The notes under the pieces were generated by a model that was given only the letters and a program-made list of their open reading frames with translations, was not told the DNA's origin and made no database searches. Of a stretch of 64,000 bases of DNA, positions 16,851 through 24,227 are shown piece by piece; the first letter of the stretch is position 1; the number at the start of each line of letters is the position of its first letter. Origin of the DNA: JAJDGF01 sp031549325 (lineage in GTDB: Bacteria > Bacillota > Clostridia > Christensenellales > Aristaeellaceae). The position numbers and the translations under genes were made by a program. The DNA lies in contig JAVBQA010000018.1 in the NCBI GenBank assembly GCA_031549325.1, positions 1-64,000 of the forward strand. Reading direction: 5' to 3'.

Positions 16851-18368
16851 CTAACTCATCGCCGTCGTGGCTAAGGTCATGATTTTTTCCTGGGTGGCCT
16901 CGGAGATGTCCAGCTCGCCGGTCTTCCTGCCTTCGCACATCACCAGCACCCGGTCGCTCATGCGCAGCAGCTCGGGCATTTCCGAGCTGATCATGATGAT
17001 GGACTTGCCCATCTTCACCAGCTCGTTCATCAGCTGGTAGATCTCGCTCTTCGCGCCCACGTCGATGCCGCGGGTGGGTTCGTCGAAGATCAGGATGTCG
17101 CAGTTGCGGATCAGCCACTTGGCGATGACCACCTTCTGCTGGTTGCCGCCCGACAGGTTCTTGATCAGCTGGGTGACCGACGGCGTCTTGATGGACAGCC
17201 GGTCCACGTAGTCCCGCGTGACCCTGTCCACCTTCTGCCGCTGCACGAACCCTGCCCTTGTGAAGTCCTCCAGGCTGGCCATCACGCTGTTCTCGCGCAC
17301 GGAGAGGCCCACCGCCAGCCCGAACGCCTTTCGGTCCTCGGACAGGTAGCCGATACCGTGCGCCACCGCGTCGGCGGGGGAATGGATCTCGGCTTTCTGG
17401 CCGTTCAGGTAAATCTCGCCGGATTCCCTGGTGTCCGCGCCAAACAGCGCGCGCACCGTCTCGGTGCGGCCCGCGCCCATCAGCCCGGCAAAGCCCAGGA
17501 TCTCGCCCTGGTGCAGCCAGAAGCTGACGTCCTTGACGTTGTGCCCCACCAGGTGTTTGGCCTCGAGCACCACGGGCGCGCCCTCGGGCACCTCGCTCTT
17601 GGTCTTGGGTTCCTCGTAGATCGTGCGCCCGACCATCATGGCGATGATCTGCTCCTTGCTCACGTCCCGGGTGTTCACCGTGTCCACGTACTGGCCGTCG
17701 CGCATCACGGTGATGCGGTCGGTGATCTGGGGCAGCTCATCCAGCCGGTGGGAGATGTAGATGATGCTGTGCCCGCGGCGCCGGAGGTCGCGGATGAACT
17801 TGAACAGCTCCTGGATCTCGTTTTCGGTCAGCGCGGCCGACGGCTCGTCCATCACCAGCAGCTCGCTGTCGTGGGACAGCGCCTTGGCGATCTCGACCAT
17901 CTGCTGCTTGGCCACGCTCAGCTTGTTCACGGGCACCGTGGGGTCGATGGCGATGTTCAGCCCGCTCAGCAGCTTTCGGGCGTCCTGGTTGGCCTTTTTC
18001 TTGTCCAGAAACGGCCCCTTCATGGGCTCGCGCCCGATGAAGATGTTCTCGGCCACCGTCAGGTGCGGCATCAGGTTCAGCTCCTGATGGATGATGCCGA
18101 TGCCCAAGGCCTGCGCCTCCTCGGCCGAGTGGATGTCAATGGGCTGTCCCTTGTAAAACACGGAGCCGCCGTCGCGCCGGTAGATGCCCGTGAGCACCTT
18201 CATGAGCGTGCTCTTGCCCGCGCCGTTCTCGCCGACCAGCGCGTGCACCTCGCCGTGGCGCAGCTCAAACTGGCAGTTGTTCAGCGCATGCACGCCGGGG
18301 AAGACCTTTTCGATCCCCTCCATTTTGAGCAGCAGCGCGCTGTCCGCCGGCTTTATGGCTTCTTGCAT
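16851..18368 (-). CDS. Sugar ABC transporter ATPase (RbsA/MglA type, two domains)
   Basis: A 505-residue protein with two ATPase domains in tandem. The first has Walker A GENGAGKST, a degenerate signature (LSVAKQQMVEIAKA) and Walker B LLVMDEPSAAL. The second has the atypical Walker A-like GLMGAGRTE, the signature LSGGNQQKVVIAKWL and Walker B ILIFDEPTRGIDVG. This asymmetry is normal for RbsA/MglA. The ATG at 18368 has GAGGGTG upstream; the longer upstream reading frame lacks support. It energises the permease encoded 15 nt downstream. Confidence 0.96.
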   Translation of the reverse strand: MQEAIKPADSALLLKMEGIEKVFPGVHALNNCQFELRHGEVHALVGENGAGKSTLMKVLTGIYRRDGGSVFYKGQPIDIHSAEEAQALGIGIIHQELNLMPHLTVAENIFIGREPMKGPFLDKKKANQDARKLLSGLNIAIDPTVPVNKLSVAKQQMVEIAKALSHDSELLVMDEPSAALTENEIQELFKFIRDLRRRGHSIIYISHRLDELPQITDRITVMRDGQYVDTVNTRDVSKEQIIAMMVGRTIYEEPKTKSEVPEGAPVVLEAKHLVGHNVKDVSFWLHQGEILGFAGLMGAGRTETVRALFGADTRESGEIYLNGQKAEIHSPADAVAHGIGYLSEDRKAFGLAVGLSVRENSVMASLEDFTRAGFVQRQKVDRVTRDYVDRLSIKTPSVTQLIKNLSGGNQQKVVIAKWLIRNCDILIFDEPTRGIDVGAKSEIYQLMNELVKMGKSIIMISSEMPELLRMSDRVLVMCEGRKTGELDISEATQEKIMTLATTAMS

Positions 18369-18402
18369 CGGTTCACCCTCTTTTCCTTGTGGGATGTCCA
18401 TA

Positions 18403-18465
18403 ATCATAGCACAAATCCAGGTGGATTTTCAACATATTGCTGAATATCGTCGCACAAAATTGTGC
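18403..18465 (-). promoter_or_regulatory. Promoter and palindrome upstream of the ABC operon
   Basis: TTGAAA (18427-18432), 18-bp spacer, TATGAT (18403-18408) on the minus strand. A perfect palindrome GCACAAAATTGTGC (18452-18465) lies about 20 bp upstream of the -35 and is a candidate regulator site. The ABC genes may therefore be transcribed separately from the dehydrogenases. Confidence 0.55.
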
Positions 18466-18501
18466 AAATTCCGCCGATAATTGCATCCTGCGTTTATGCA
18501 A

Positions 18502-19473
18502 TCAGGTCCACAGCGCCTGCCAGTCGCTGGCGCCCGGCCACAGGAACACCTGCCCCTTGACCAGCCGGCAGCCGCGCTCGGCCCGCTCCAGCAGCGCCAT
18601 CTCGTCCGCCGTCAGCGGGTCGCCCTGCACGCACTGAAGGTTCGCGCGGATGTTCTTCTCGCTGCCCGAAAACGGGATCGGAATCGCGCCCTTCTGCACC
18701 GCCCATTTCAGGCACACCATGGCCGGGTGGATCGAGCGCGCCCGCGCCACCTGCAGCACCTCGGGCAGCTCGGTGTCGGCCACGTCCTCGGGTGAGCGGT
18801 CGCGCTCCGGGCGGTTGGGGGACCCAAGCGGGCAGAAACCGATCACCTGGATGCCCTGGCCTTGGCAGTAATCAAACAGCTCTTTCTGCTGGAAGGACGG
18901 GTGCAGCTCCATCTCGATCAGCGAAGGTTTCACGCCGCAGCGCGGCAGCACCGCCTCCAGCTTGCTGATGGTCATGTTGCTCATGCCGAGGTGTCTGGCC
19001 AGCCCCTGCGCGTGCATCGCTTCGAGCTCGCGCCACACGTCCATGAACTCGTCCGCAGAAAACGGCCTGCTGTCCGGGTTTCTGCTGTCGCCGTCGCAGC
19101 CGGGGGCATGGTAGTTGGGAAAGGGCCAGTGCACGAAGTAAGCGTCCACATACGTGAGCCGCAGATCCCGCAGCGAGCCCTGCAGCGCCAGCGTGGGCCT
19201 GCCCGCGCCGTGCTGGTCGTTCCAGACCTTGCTGGTCACGAAAATGTCCTCGCGGCGCACCTTGCCGCTGCGGAAGGCCGCGTCAAACACCTCGCCGATC
19301 TCGCGCTCGTTGCCGTACACCTGCGCGCAGTCGAACAGCCGGTAGCCCGTGTCGATGGCCATGGAGACGGCGGCTTGCACCTGCCGGGCGCTGTAGTGAT
19401 CCGAGCCAAACGTGCCAAAGCCGATGACGGGGATTTCGGCGCTCCCGCCCGGCAGCCTGAACGTGTTCATCAT
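18502..19473 (-). CDS. Aldo/keto reductase
   Basis: A 323-residue NADPH-dependent (beta/alpha)8 oxidoreductase. The catalytic tetrad is visible: Asp in AIDTGYRLFDCAQVYGNE with its Tyr, Lys in FVTSKVWN and His in YVDAYFVHWP. The cofactor-binding end IPIPFSGSEKNIRANL is typical. The ATG overlaps the stop of the dehydrogenase gene upstream (ATGATG over TGA), so translation is coupled; either of the two ATGs may be used. It probably interconverts a sugar aldehyde or ketone and a polyol in the same pathway. Confidence 0.9.
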   Translation of the reverse strand: MMNTFRLPGGSAEIPVIGFGTFGSDHYSARQVQAAVSMAIDTGYRLFDCAQVYGNEREIGEVFDAAFRSGKVRREDIFVTSKVWNDQHGAGRPTLALQGSLRDLRLTYVDAYFVHWPFPNYHAPGCDGDSRNPDSRPFSADEFMDVWRELEAMHAQGLARHLGMSNMTISKLEAVLPRCGVKPSLIEMELHPSFQQKELFDYCQGQGIQVIGFCPLGSPNRPERDRSPEDVADTELPEVLQVARARSIHPAMVCLKWAVQKGAIPIPFSGSEKNIRANLQCVQGDPLTADEMALLERAERGCRLVKGQVFLWPGASDWQALWT

Positions 19474-20549
19474 GCGTTCTCCGTGCCGTCGAACACCACG
19501 GCCACCTTGCCGCACTGGCCGCCCGCCATCAGCGCGTAGGCCTTGGGGGCGTCTTCGAGCTTGAAGCGGTGGGTGATCAGGTCCTCCGGGTGCAGACCCC
19601 AGCGCACGATGCGCTCGACCAGGTCCTCCATGCGCCACAGGCTGGTGACCCAGCTGCCGTAGATGGTCTTCTGGCCGTGGATGATGTCGGGCGACGGGTT
19701 GAAGTTCACCGTGCCGCCTTCGCCCACAAACGCGATCTTGCCCCAGGCGCGGGTGGCGCGGATGGCGAGCTGGCGCCCCGCGTCGTTGGCGCTGCAGTCG
19801 ATCGCCTTCTCGACGCCGTTGCCGCCGGTCGCCTTCAGAATCTCATCGAGCGTCTGGTCGCCCGGCTTGAACACGTGATCCACCAGCCCAAGCTTCCGGG
19901 CCAGCTCAATGCGCTCTTCCAGCACCTCGACGCCGATCAGCTTGTTCGCGCCCATGGCCTTGGCCAGCATCAGGGTGGCCAGGCCCACCGGGCCCAGGCC
20001 CACCACCAGCACCGCGTCGTTGCCCGAAACGCTGATTTTCTCCAGCGCCTCGTACACCGTGCCAAAGCCGCAGGCCACCTGCGCGCCGTCGCAATAGGTC
20101 AGCTCGTCCGGCAGCGCCACCAGGTCTTTCTCGTCGCACAGCACGTACTCGGCCATGCCGCCGTCGCGCTGCCAGCCGTAGGCCGCGCGGTGCTCGGAAG
20201 AGCAGCTGATCTGGTAGCCCATGCGGCAGTCGTGGCACACGCCGCAGCCGCTGATGTGGTAAACGATCACGCGGTCGCCTTTCTTAAACCGCTTCAGGCC
20301 CGGGCCCTCTTCAACGACCTGGCCGCAGGGCTCATGGCCGGCCACCATGCCGGGGATGTAGCCCTCAGCGCCCTTGCCGGTGTGCTCTCTGTAGATACAG
20401 CGGATGTCGCTGCCGCAGATGGTCGAGGCCATCGTCTTGACGAGTACCTGGCCGTGACCGGGCTTGGGGATGTCAAACTGCTTCATCTCGACGGTCGAGT
20501 TGCCCGGGAGGATCGCCCCGAGCATCTTCCCACAGCATGCTTCACACAT
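19470..20549 (-). CDS. Zinc-dependent alcohol/polyol dehydrogenase (MDR family)
   Basis: A 359-residue medium-chain dehydrogenase. Catalytic zinc ligands are in STICGSDIR and GHEPCGQVVEEG. The structural zinc site is represented by SGCGVCHDCRMGYQISC. The Rossmann motif is VLVVGLGPVGLATLMLAKAMG. It resembles sorbitol/threonine/L-idonate-type dehydrogenases; the exact substrate is unknown. The ATG at 20549 has GGAGGGG at 7 nt. It is the first gene of the catabolic operon and faces a LacI-family regulator across a palindromic operator. Confidence 0.92.
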   Translation of the reverse strand: MCEACCGKMLGAILPGNSTVEMKQFDIPKPGHGQVLVKTMASTICGSDIRCIYREHTGKGAEGYIPGMVAGHEPCGQVVEEGPGLKRFKKGDRVIVYHISGCGVCHDCRMGYQISCSSEHRAAYGWQRDGGMAEYVLCDEKDLVALPDELTYCDGAQVACGFGTVYEALEKISVSGNDAVLVVGLGPVGLATLMLAKAMGANKLIGVEVLEERIELARKLGLVDHVFKPGDQTLDEILKATGGNGVEKAIDCSANDAGRQLAIRATRAWGKIAFVGEGGTVNFNPSPDIIHGQKTIYGSWVTSLWRMEDLVERIVRWGLHPEDLITHRFKLEDAPKAYALMAGGQCGKVAVVFDGTENA

Positions 20550-20589
20550 GATCGTACCCCTCCGTCTATCATCAATAAGATTTGTGTCT

Positions 20590-20700
20590 ATCATATCGCA
20601 ACATAGCGTGACGTGTCAATAGGATTTACAACAAAAACGAAACGTTTCGTTGTGATAATCTCCTGATATTGTTGACACAGTGTTGGTGTCATGCTATAGT
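20590..20700. promoter_or_regulatory. Divergent promoters with a 16-bp perfect LacI-type operator
   Basis: Minus-strand promoter: TTGACA (20614-20619), 18-bp spacer, TATGAT (20590-20595). Plus-strand promoter: TTGACA (20672-20677), 17-bp spacer, TATAGT (20695-20700), with an inverted repeat TGACAC/GTGTCA inside it. Between them, AACGAAACGTTTCGTT (20636-20651) is a perfect palindrome with the central CG typical of LacI-family operators. A half-conserved copy (AACGAAAC) occurs at 20714. Confidence 0.85.
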
Positions 20701-20744
20701 GTTAACATGTGGGAAACGAAACATTTTGCGATGGGGAGACGCGC

Positions 20745-21743
20745 GTGGCCAAGACATACAAGGACATACAGCGGATGACCGGGCTCTCGCTGAGCACGAT
20801 CAGCAAATACTTCAACGGGGGCTCCATGCGGCCGGAGAACCGCGTCTCGATTGAGCGCGCCATCACGAAGCTGGACTACCGCATGAATCCCTTCGCCTCG
20901 GGGCTGAAGAGCCGCCGCTCGCGCAAAGTGGGCATTCTGATCCCCGAACTGACCAGCACCCACCACAGCCTGATCACCTCCGAGGTGTGCCAGCACCTGC
21001 GCGAGGCGGGCTATGACAGCGTGGTGTGCGACTGCCATCTGGACCAGGCCATCGAGCGCGACGCGCTTTTGTTTCTGCTGGACAAGATGGTCGACGGCGT
21101 GATCACCATCCCGCTGAACCAGCGCGGCGACCACCTGAAGGAGGCCGCGCGGCGCGAGGTGCCGGTGGTGCTGGTGGACCGGCTGGCGTCCGAGTTCCGC
21201 ACCGATGCGGTGATCGTGGACAATGTGAGCGCGGGCGGCATGGCCGCCGAGGCGCTGCTGGCCCACGGGCACCGGAGGATCGGGCTGATCACGGGGCTGC
21301 CGGACATCTACACCATGCGCGCGCGCGCCCAGGGGTTCCAGAGCGCGCTGATCCAATCGGGCGTCGCGCTGGACCCGGCGCTCACCCGGGAGATCGAGTT
21401 CACCGTGGACGGCGGCTACCAGGCCGCCATGGCGCTGCTCACGATGCGGGAGCCTCCCAGCGCGCTGTTCTGCGCCAACTACGACCTGATGCTGGGCATG
21501 ATCATGGCGCTGAACGAGCTGGGGCTTCGGATCTACGAGGACATTTCCGTGGTGGGCATCGACGACCTGACGCTGTCCCGCGTCATCAAGCCCAGACTCA
21601 CCATGATCATGCAGCCCATGCAGGAGATCGCCGCCCAGGCGTCCCGCCTGATGATGGAGCGGCTGGAGGGGCCGGTGCCCGGCATCCGCCTGGTGGAGCT
21701 GCCCACCGAGCTGATTCAGGGCGCGTCGATAAAGCGCGTGTGA
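20745..21743 (+). CDS. LacI-family transcriptional regulator
   Basis: A 332-residue regulator. The N-terminal HTH (TYKDIQRMTGLSLSTISKYFNG) and hinge helix are followed by a periplasmic-binding-protein-like sensor domain (VGILIPELTSTHHSLITSEV, VVLVDRL, HRRIGLITG, ALFCANYDLMLGMIMALNE, VVGIDDLTLSRVIKPRLTMI). The start is GTG at 20745 with GGGGAG; an upstream GTG at 20709 would be at the transcription start itself. It most likely represses the divergent dehydrogenase operon and itself through the palindrome at 20636, with a sugar or polyol as inducer. Confidence 0.94.
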   Translation: MAKTYKDIQRMTGLSLSTISKYFNGGSMRPENRVSIERAITKLDYRMNPFASGLKSRRSRKVGILIPELTSTHHSLITSEVCQHLREAGYDSVVCDCHLDQAIERDALLFLLDKMVDGVITIPLNQRGDHLKEAARREVPVVLVDRLASEFRTDAVIVDNVSAGGMAAEALLAHGHRRIGLITGLPDIYTMRARAQGFQSALIQSGVALDPALTREIEFTVDGGYQAAMALLTMREPPSALFCANYDLMLGMIMALNELGLRIYEDISVVGIDDLTLSRVIKPRLTMIMQPMQEIAAQASRLMMERLEGPVPGIRLVELPTELIQGASIKRV

Positions 21744-21794
21744 GTCCAATGATCACAGAATGCAGAAGTTCCTGTGAACATTCCCCCTAAACCC

Positions 21795-21823
21795 TTTACA
21801 TCGCGTGGGTTTCACGCTATAGT
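21795..21823 (+). promoter_or_regulatory. Sigma-A promoter
   Basis: TTTACA (21795-21800), 17-bp spacer, TATAGT (21818-21823), about 25 nt before the GTG start of the small membrane protein. Confidence 0.65.
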
Positions 21824-21847
21824 GATGAGGGAAATGGGGGGTTCATT

Positions 21848-22303
21848 GTGTACACGGAACAAGATTACACGAAGGCGCGCGCGCTCATGAACAGGCGGCT
21901 GCTGTTTTCGTCGGTGTTTCTGGCGCTGGCCATCGCGTCCCTGGTCTTGGGGCTGCTCATTCGCAACAAAATCCTGATGGTCGCGGGCTGCACGCTTTTT
22001 GGCGGGCTGTTTTACTTTGCGCTGGACATGCTGGCCATGCCCTGCGTGCGCTATGGGCGGTTCCTGCGCGACATCCATGAGGGGCGCTCCCGCAAGATCC
22101 AGGCCGGTTTTGTCTCGGTTTCCGGGCAGCCGCGGCCGCAAAACGGTGTGGCTTTCTACGACGTGCTGGTGCGCGAGGACGGGGCCGACGCCGACCGGTT
22201 GCTGTACTACGACGCAAAAAAGCCGCTGCCCGCGCTGAAGCCCGGCCAACGCCTGGACATCGAATCTTTCGGCAACTACATCATCGCTTTGGGCGAGGCA
22301 TAA
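21848..22303 (+). CDS. Small membrane protein of unknown function
   Basis: A 151-residue protein starting at GTG (GGGGGG upstream). Two hydrophobic hairpin segments lie at about residues 19-39 and 45-66 (LLFSSVFLALAIASLVLGLLI, ILMVAGCTLFGGLFYFALDML). A soluble C-terminal domain of about 80 residues follows (SGQPRPQNGVAFYDVLVRE to IESFGNYIIALGEA), which looks like a small beta-rich domain. No family is recognised. It is followed after 35 nt by a Usp-like gene and may be in an operon with it. Confidence 0.75.
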   Translation: MYTEQDYTKARALMNRRLLFSSVFLALAIASLVLGLLIRNKILMVAGCTLFGGLFYFALDMLAMPCVRYGRFLRDIHEGRSRKIQAGFVSVSGQPRPQNGVAFYDVLVREDGADADRLLYYDAKKPLPALKPGQRLDIESFGNYIIALGEA

Positions 22304-22338
22304 CGCGCCCGTTTTCCGCGAAATAGAGGAGCACATTT

Positions 22339-22725
22339 GTGAGCGTTTATCATGTGCTGGTGTGCGTCACCGGCCAAAAATCCTGCGAACGCCAGATCCG
22401 CGAGGGCGCAAAGATCGCCAAGGACATGGGCGGCGAGCTGAGCGTGCTCCACGTGGCGCCGATGGGCGCCGGCATGCTGGGGTACCCCGTCGAGGGCGAC
22501 GCCATGGAGTATCTGTACAAGATCTCTTCCGAGTACGGCGCGGACATGACCGTGATGCGCTCGGACGACGTGGTTTCCAGCATCGTTTCGTTCGTGCACA
22601 AGGCGGGCGTTACCATCGTGCTGATGGGCGCTTCCAAGCGAAAGGGCGGGCGCGATTTCGGCTACGAGCTGCAAGCGCGGCTGCCGGGCGTGCTGTTCCA
22701 GACGGTCAGCGCGGACGAGGACTGA
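22339..22725 (+). CDS. Universal stress protein-like domain protein
   Basis: A 128-residue alpha/beta protein with an early VLVCVTGQKSCERQIREGAKIA strand-helix and a late VTIVLMGASKRKGG motif. These resemble the nucleotide-binding fold of Usp proteins and the KdpD Usp domain. The short length fits a single Usp domain, but the ATP-binding GxxG motif is not clear. It starts at GTG with GAGGAG 7 nt upstream. Role unknown. Confidence 0.65.
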   Translation: MSVYHVLVCVTGQKSCERQIREGAKIAKDMGGELSVLHVAPMGAGMLGYPVEGDAMEYLYKISSEYGADMTVMRSDDVVSSIVSFVHKAGVTIVLMGASKRKGGRDFGYELQARLPGVLFQTVSADED

Positions 22726-22822
22726 TTCTTCCTTTTATGCCGCCAATGCCCATTGAACTCTCAGCCGCACATTTTCGTCTTAAGGAAAGACAAAATCGCA
22801 ATTTGCGCATGAGGTGACACAT

Positions 22823-23920
22823 ATGAGGAACAACAACAAACGCCCGCTGAAGCTGGGAGCACTGGCGATGCTGATCGTGCTTGTGTCGGTGATGCTGGTT
22901 CCGCAGCTGGGCATGGGGGACGCGGCGGCCCCGGCCAGGCCCGACCCCAAGGCGATTTTGGCGCTGGCGGCCGCGCCTGAGGACGGCGAACAGGACGACG
23001 AATACATGCTGGAGGAAGAGGCGCAGGGCGACGACGTCGTCGAAGAGCCCAGCGAAGAGGCCAAGTTCATCGACGACCTGCTGGACGAGATCGACATGCC
23101 CGAAAACGCGCTGGACGCCGTGAACGGCATGACCAACATCCTGCTGATCGGCATCGACGCGCGCCCCAAAGAAAAGACGGGCCGCAGCGACACCATGATC
23201 ATCGCCACGCTCGACAGCGAGGGCAACTGCATCAAGCTGACGTCCTTCATGCGCGATCTGTATGTGGAGATCCCGGGCAGGAAGTCCAACCGCATGAACG
23301 CGGCCTACGTGTTCGGCGGCGCGGATCTGCTGAAAAAGACGATCAAGCACAACTTCGGCATCGAGGTGGATTACTATGTGACCGTCAATTTCACCGTGCT
23401 GGCCGACCTGATCGACCAGCTGGGCGGGCTGACGATCAACGTGGAGAAGAAGTACCTGCCCCGCGTGAATGCCGTCATCAAGATGGACAACAAGGTGCTG
23501 GGGCAGAAGATCAACACGGGGCTGGTGAAGGAGCCGGGCGAGCAGGTTCTGACCGGCCGCCAGGCGCAGGCCTACGCGCGCTACCGCTACACCGACCCCA
23601 AGGGGGACGCCGGGCGCACCGCGCGCCAGCGCGAGGTCATCATGAAGATCCTGGACAAGGTCAAGGACAAGAGCCTGATCGAGCTGGGAGAGCTGGCGCT
23701 GAAGAACATGGACAAGGTGGAGACCGACATGTCGCTGGCCGACATGCTGCGCCTGGCCCCGGCGGCGTTCAAGCTGCGCGAGGGCGAGCTGAAGGAGCTG
23801 CGCATCCCGGTGGACGGCAGCTACTCGAGCCAGATGGTGTCGGGCATGGCGGTGCTGGTGCCCAACCGCACCAAGAACAAGAAGGCCGTGGCGGACTTCA
23901 TCACGGGCAAGGCGGAGTAA
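22823..23920 (+). CDS. LytR-CpsA-Psr (LCP) family cell-wall ligase
   Basis: A 365-residue membrane-anchored enzyme. After a short N-terminal membrane segment and an acidic linker, the LCP domain runs from NILLIGIDAR through RSDTMIIATLD, SFMRDLYVEIPG, NRMNAAYVFGG, VNFTVLADLIDQLGGLTI and LTGRQAQAYARYRYTD to GRTARQREVI. The conserved Asp and Arg residues that bind the polyprenyl pyrophosphate are present. LCP proteins attach teichoic acids or capsule to peptidoglycan outside the membrane. The start at 22823 has GAGGTGA; a terminator follows directly. Confidence 0.94.
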   Translation: MRNNNKRPLKLGALAMLIVLVSVMLVPQLGMGDAAAPARPDPKAILALAAAPEDGEQDDEYMLEEEAQGDDVVEEPSEEAKFIDDLLDEIDMPENALDAVNGMTNILLIGIDARPKEKTGRSDTMIIATLDSEGNCIKLTSFMRDLYVEIPGRKSNRMNAAYVFGGADLLKKTIKHNFGIEVDYYVTVNFTVLADLIDQLGGLTINVEKKYLPRVNAVIKMDNKVLGQKINTGLVKEPGEQVLTGRQAQAYARYRYTDPKGDAGRTARQREVIMKILDKVKDKSLIELGELALKNMDKVETDMSLADMLRLAPAAFKLREGELKELRIPVDGSYSSQMVSGMAVLVPNRTKNKKAVADFITGKAE

Positions 23921-23928
23921 TTGCCGCG

Positions 23929-23963
23929 AAGCAGCCTCCCGGGCCATCCGGGGGCTGCTTTTG
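23929..23963 (+). terminator. Intrinsic terminator of the LCP gene
   Basis: Long stem AAGCAGCCT.../...GGGGCTGCTT followed by TTTT. Between it and the repeat element at 24059 there is no gene; an imperfect hairpin (24031-24060) abuts the element. Confidence 0.75.
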
Positions 23964-24058
23964 CGTGGGCGGACGCCGAACAGGTCGCCGCCAACCGTCG
24001 GACGGCGGCGGGCCGCCCGCCCGGGATCAATGACAGGATGGCGGATCATCCGATCCGT

Positions 24059-24180
24059 CAGGCTGTCAAAAAAGCATCCGGCATGCAGGGAGGGAATGTA
24101 GAGCTTGCAGGACAGCCAAGCCCAAGGGGGATTTCGGGGGCCGAAGCCCCGGTCAAAAGACGTAGTATTTTGACAGCCTG
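24059..24180 (-). mobile_element. MITE-like element, copy A (internally deleted, 122 bp)
   Basis: Inverted-repeat ends CAGGCTGTCAAAA (24059-24071) and TTTTGACAGCCTG (24168-24180). Read on the minus strand it matches the two ends of the 225-bp elements at 36642 and 62877 but lacks about 100 bp of their middle. No coding capacity. It is not flanked by a recognisable direct repeat. Confidence 0.85.
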
Positions 24181-24210
24181 AGCGCCCCTGGCGATTGAGC
24201 CAGGGGCGCT
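24181..24210. terminator. Perfect hairpin abutting MITE copy A
   Basis: AGCGCCCCTGG/CCAGGGGCGCT with an 8-nt loop, directly after the end of the element and before the stop of the NlpC/P60 gene. Probable terminator of that gene, although the expected U-tract has been replaced by the element. Confidence 0.55.
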
Positions 24211-24227
24211 GCCGCGTGGATGGATGC

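Noticed and set aside
24059..24180. Element ends considered as a simple bidirectional terminator (TGTCAAAA.../...TTTTGACA)
   Set aside because: The same ends and interior recur at two other loci at full length with exact boundaries, which fits a mobile repeat better than a terminator.
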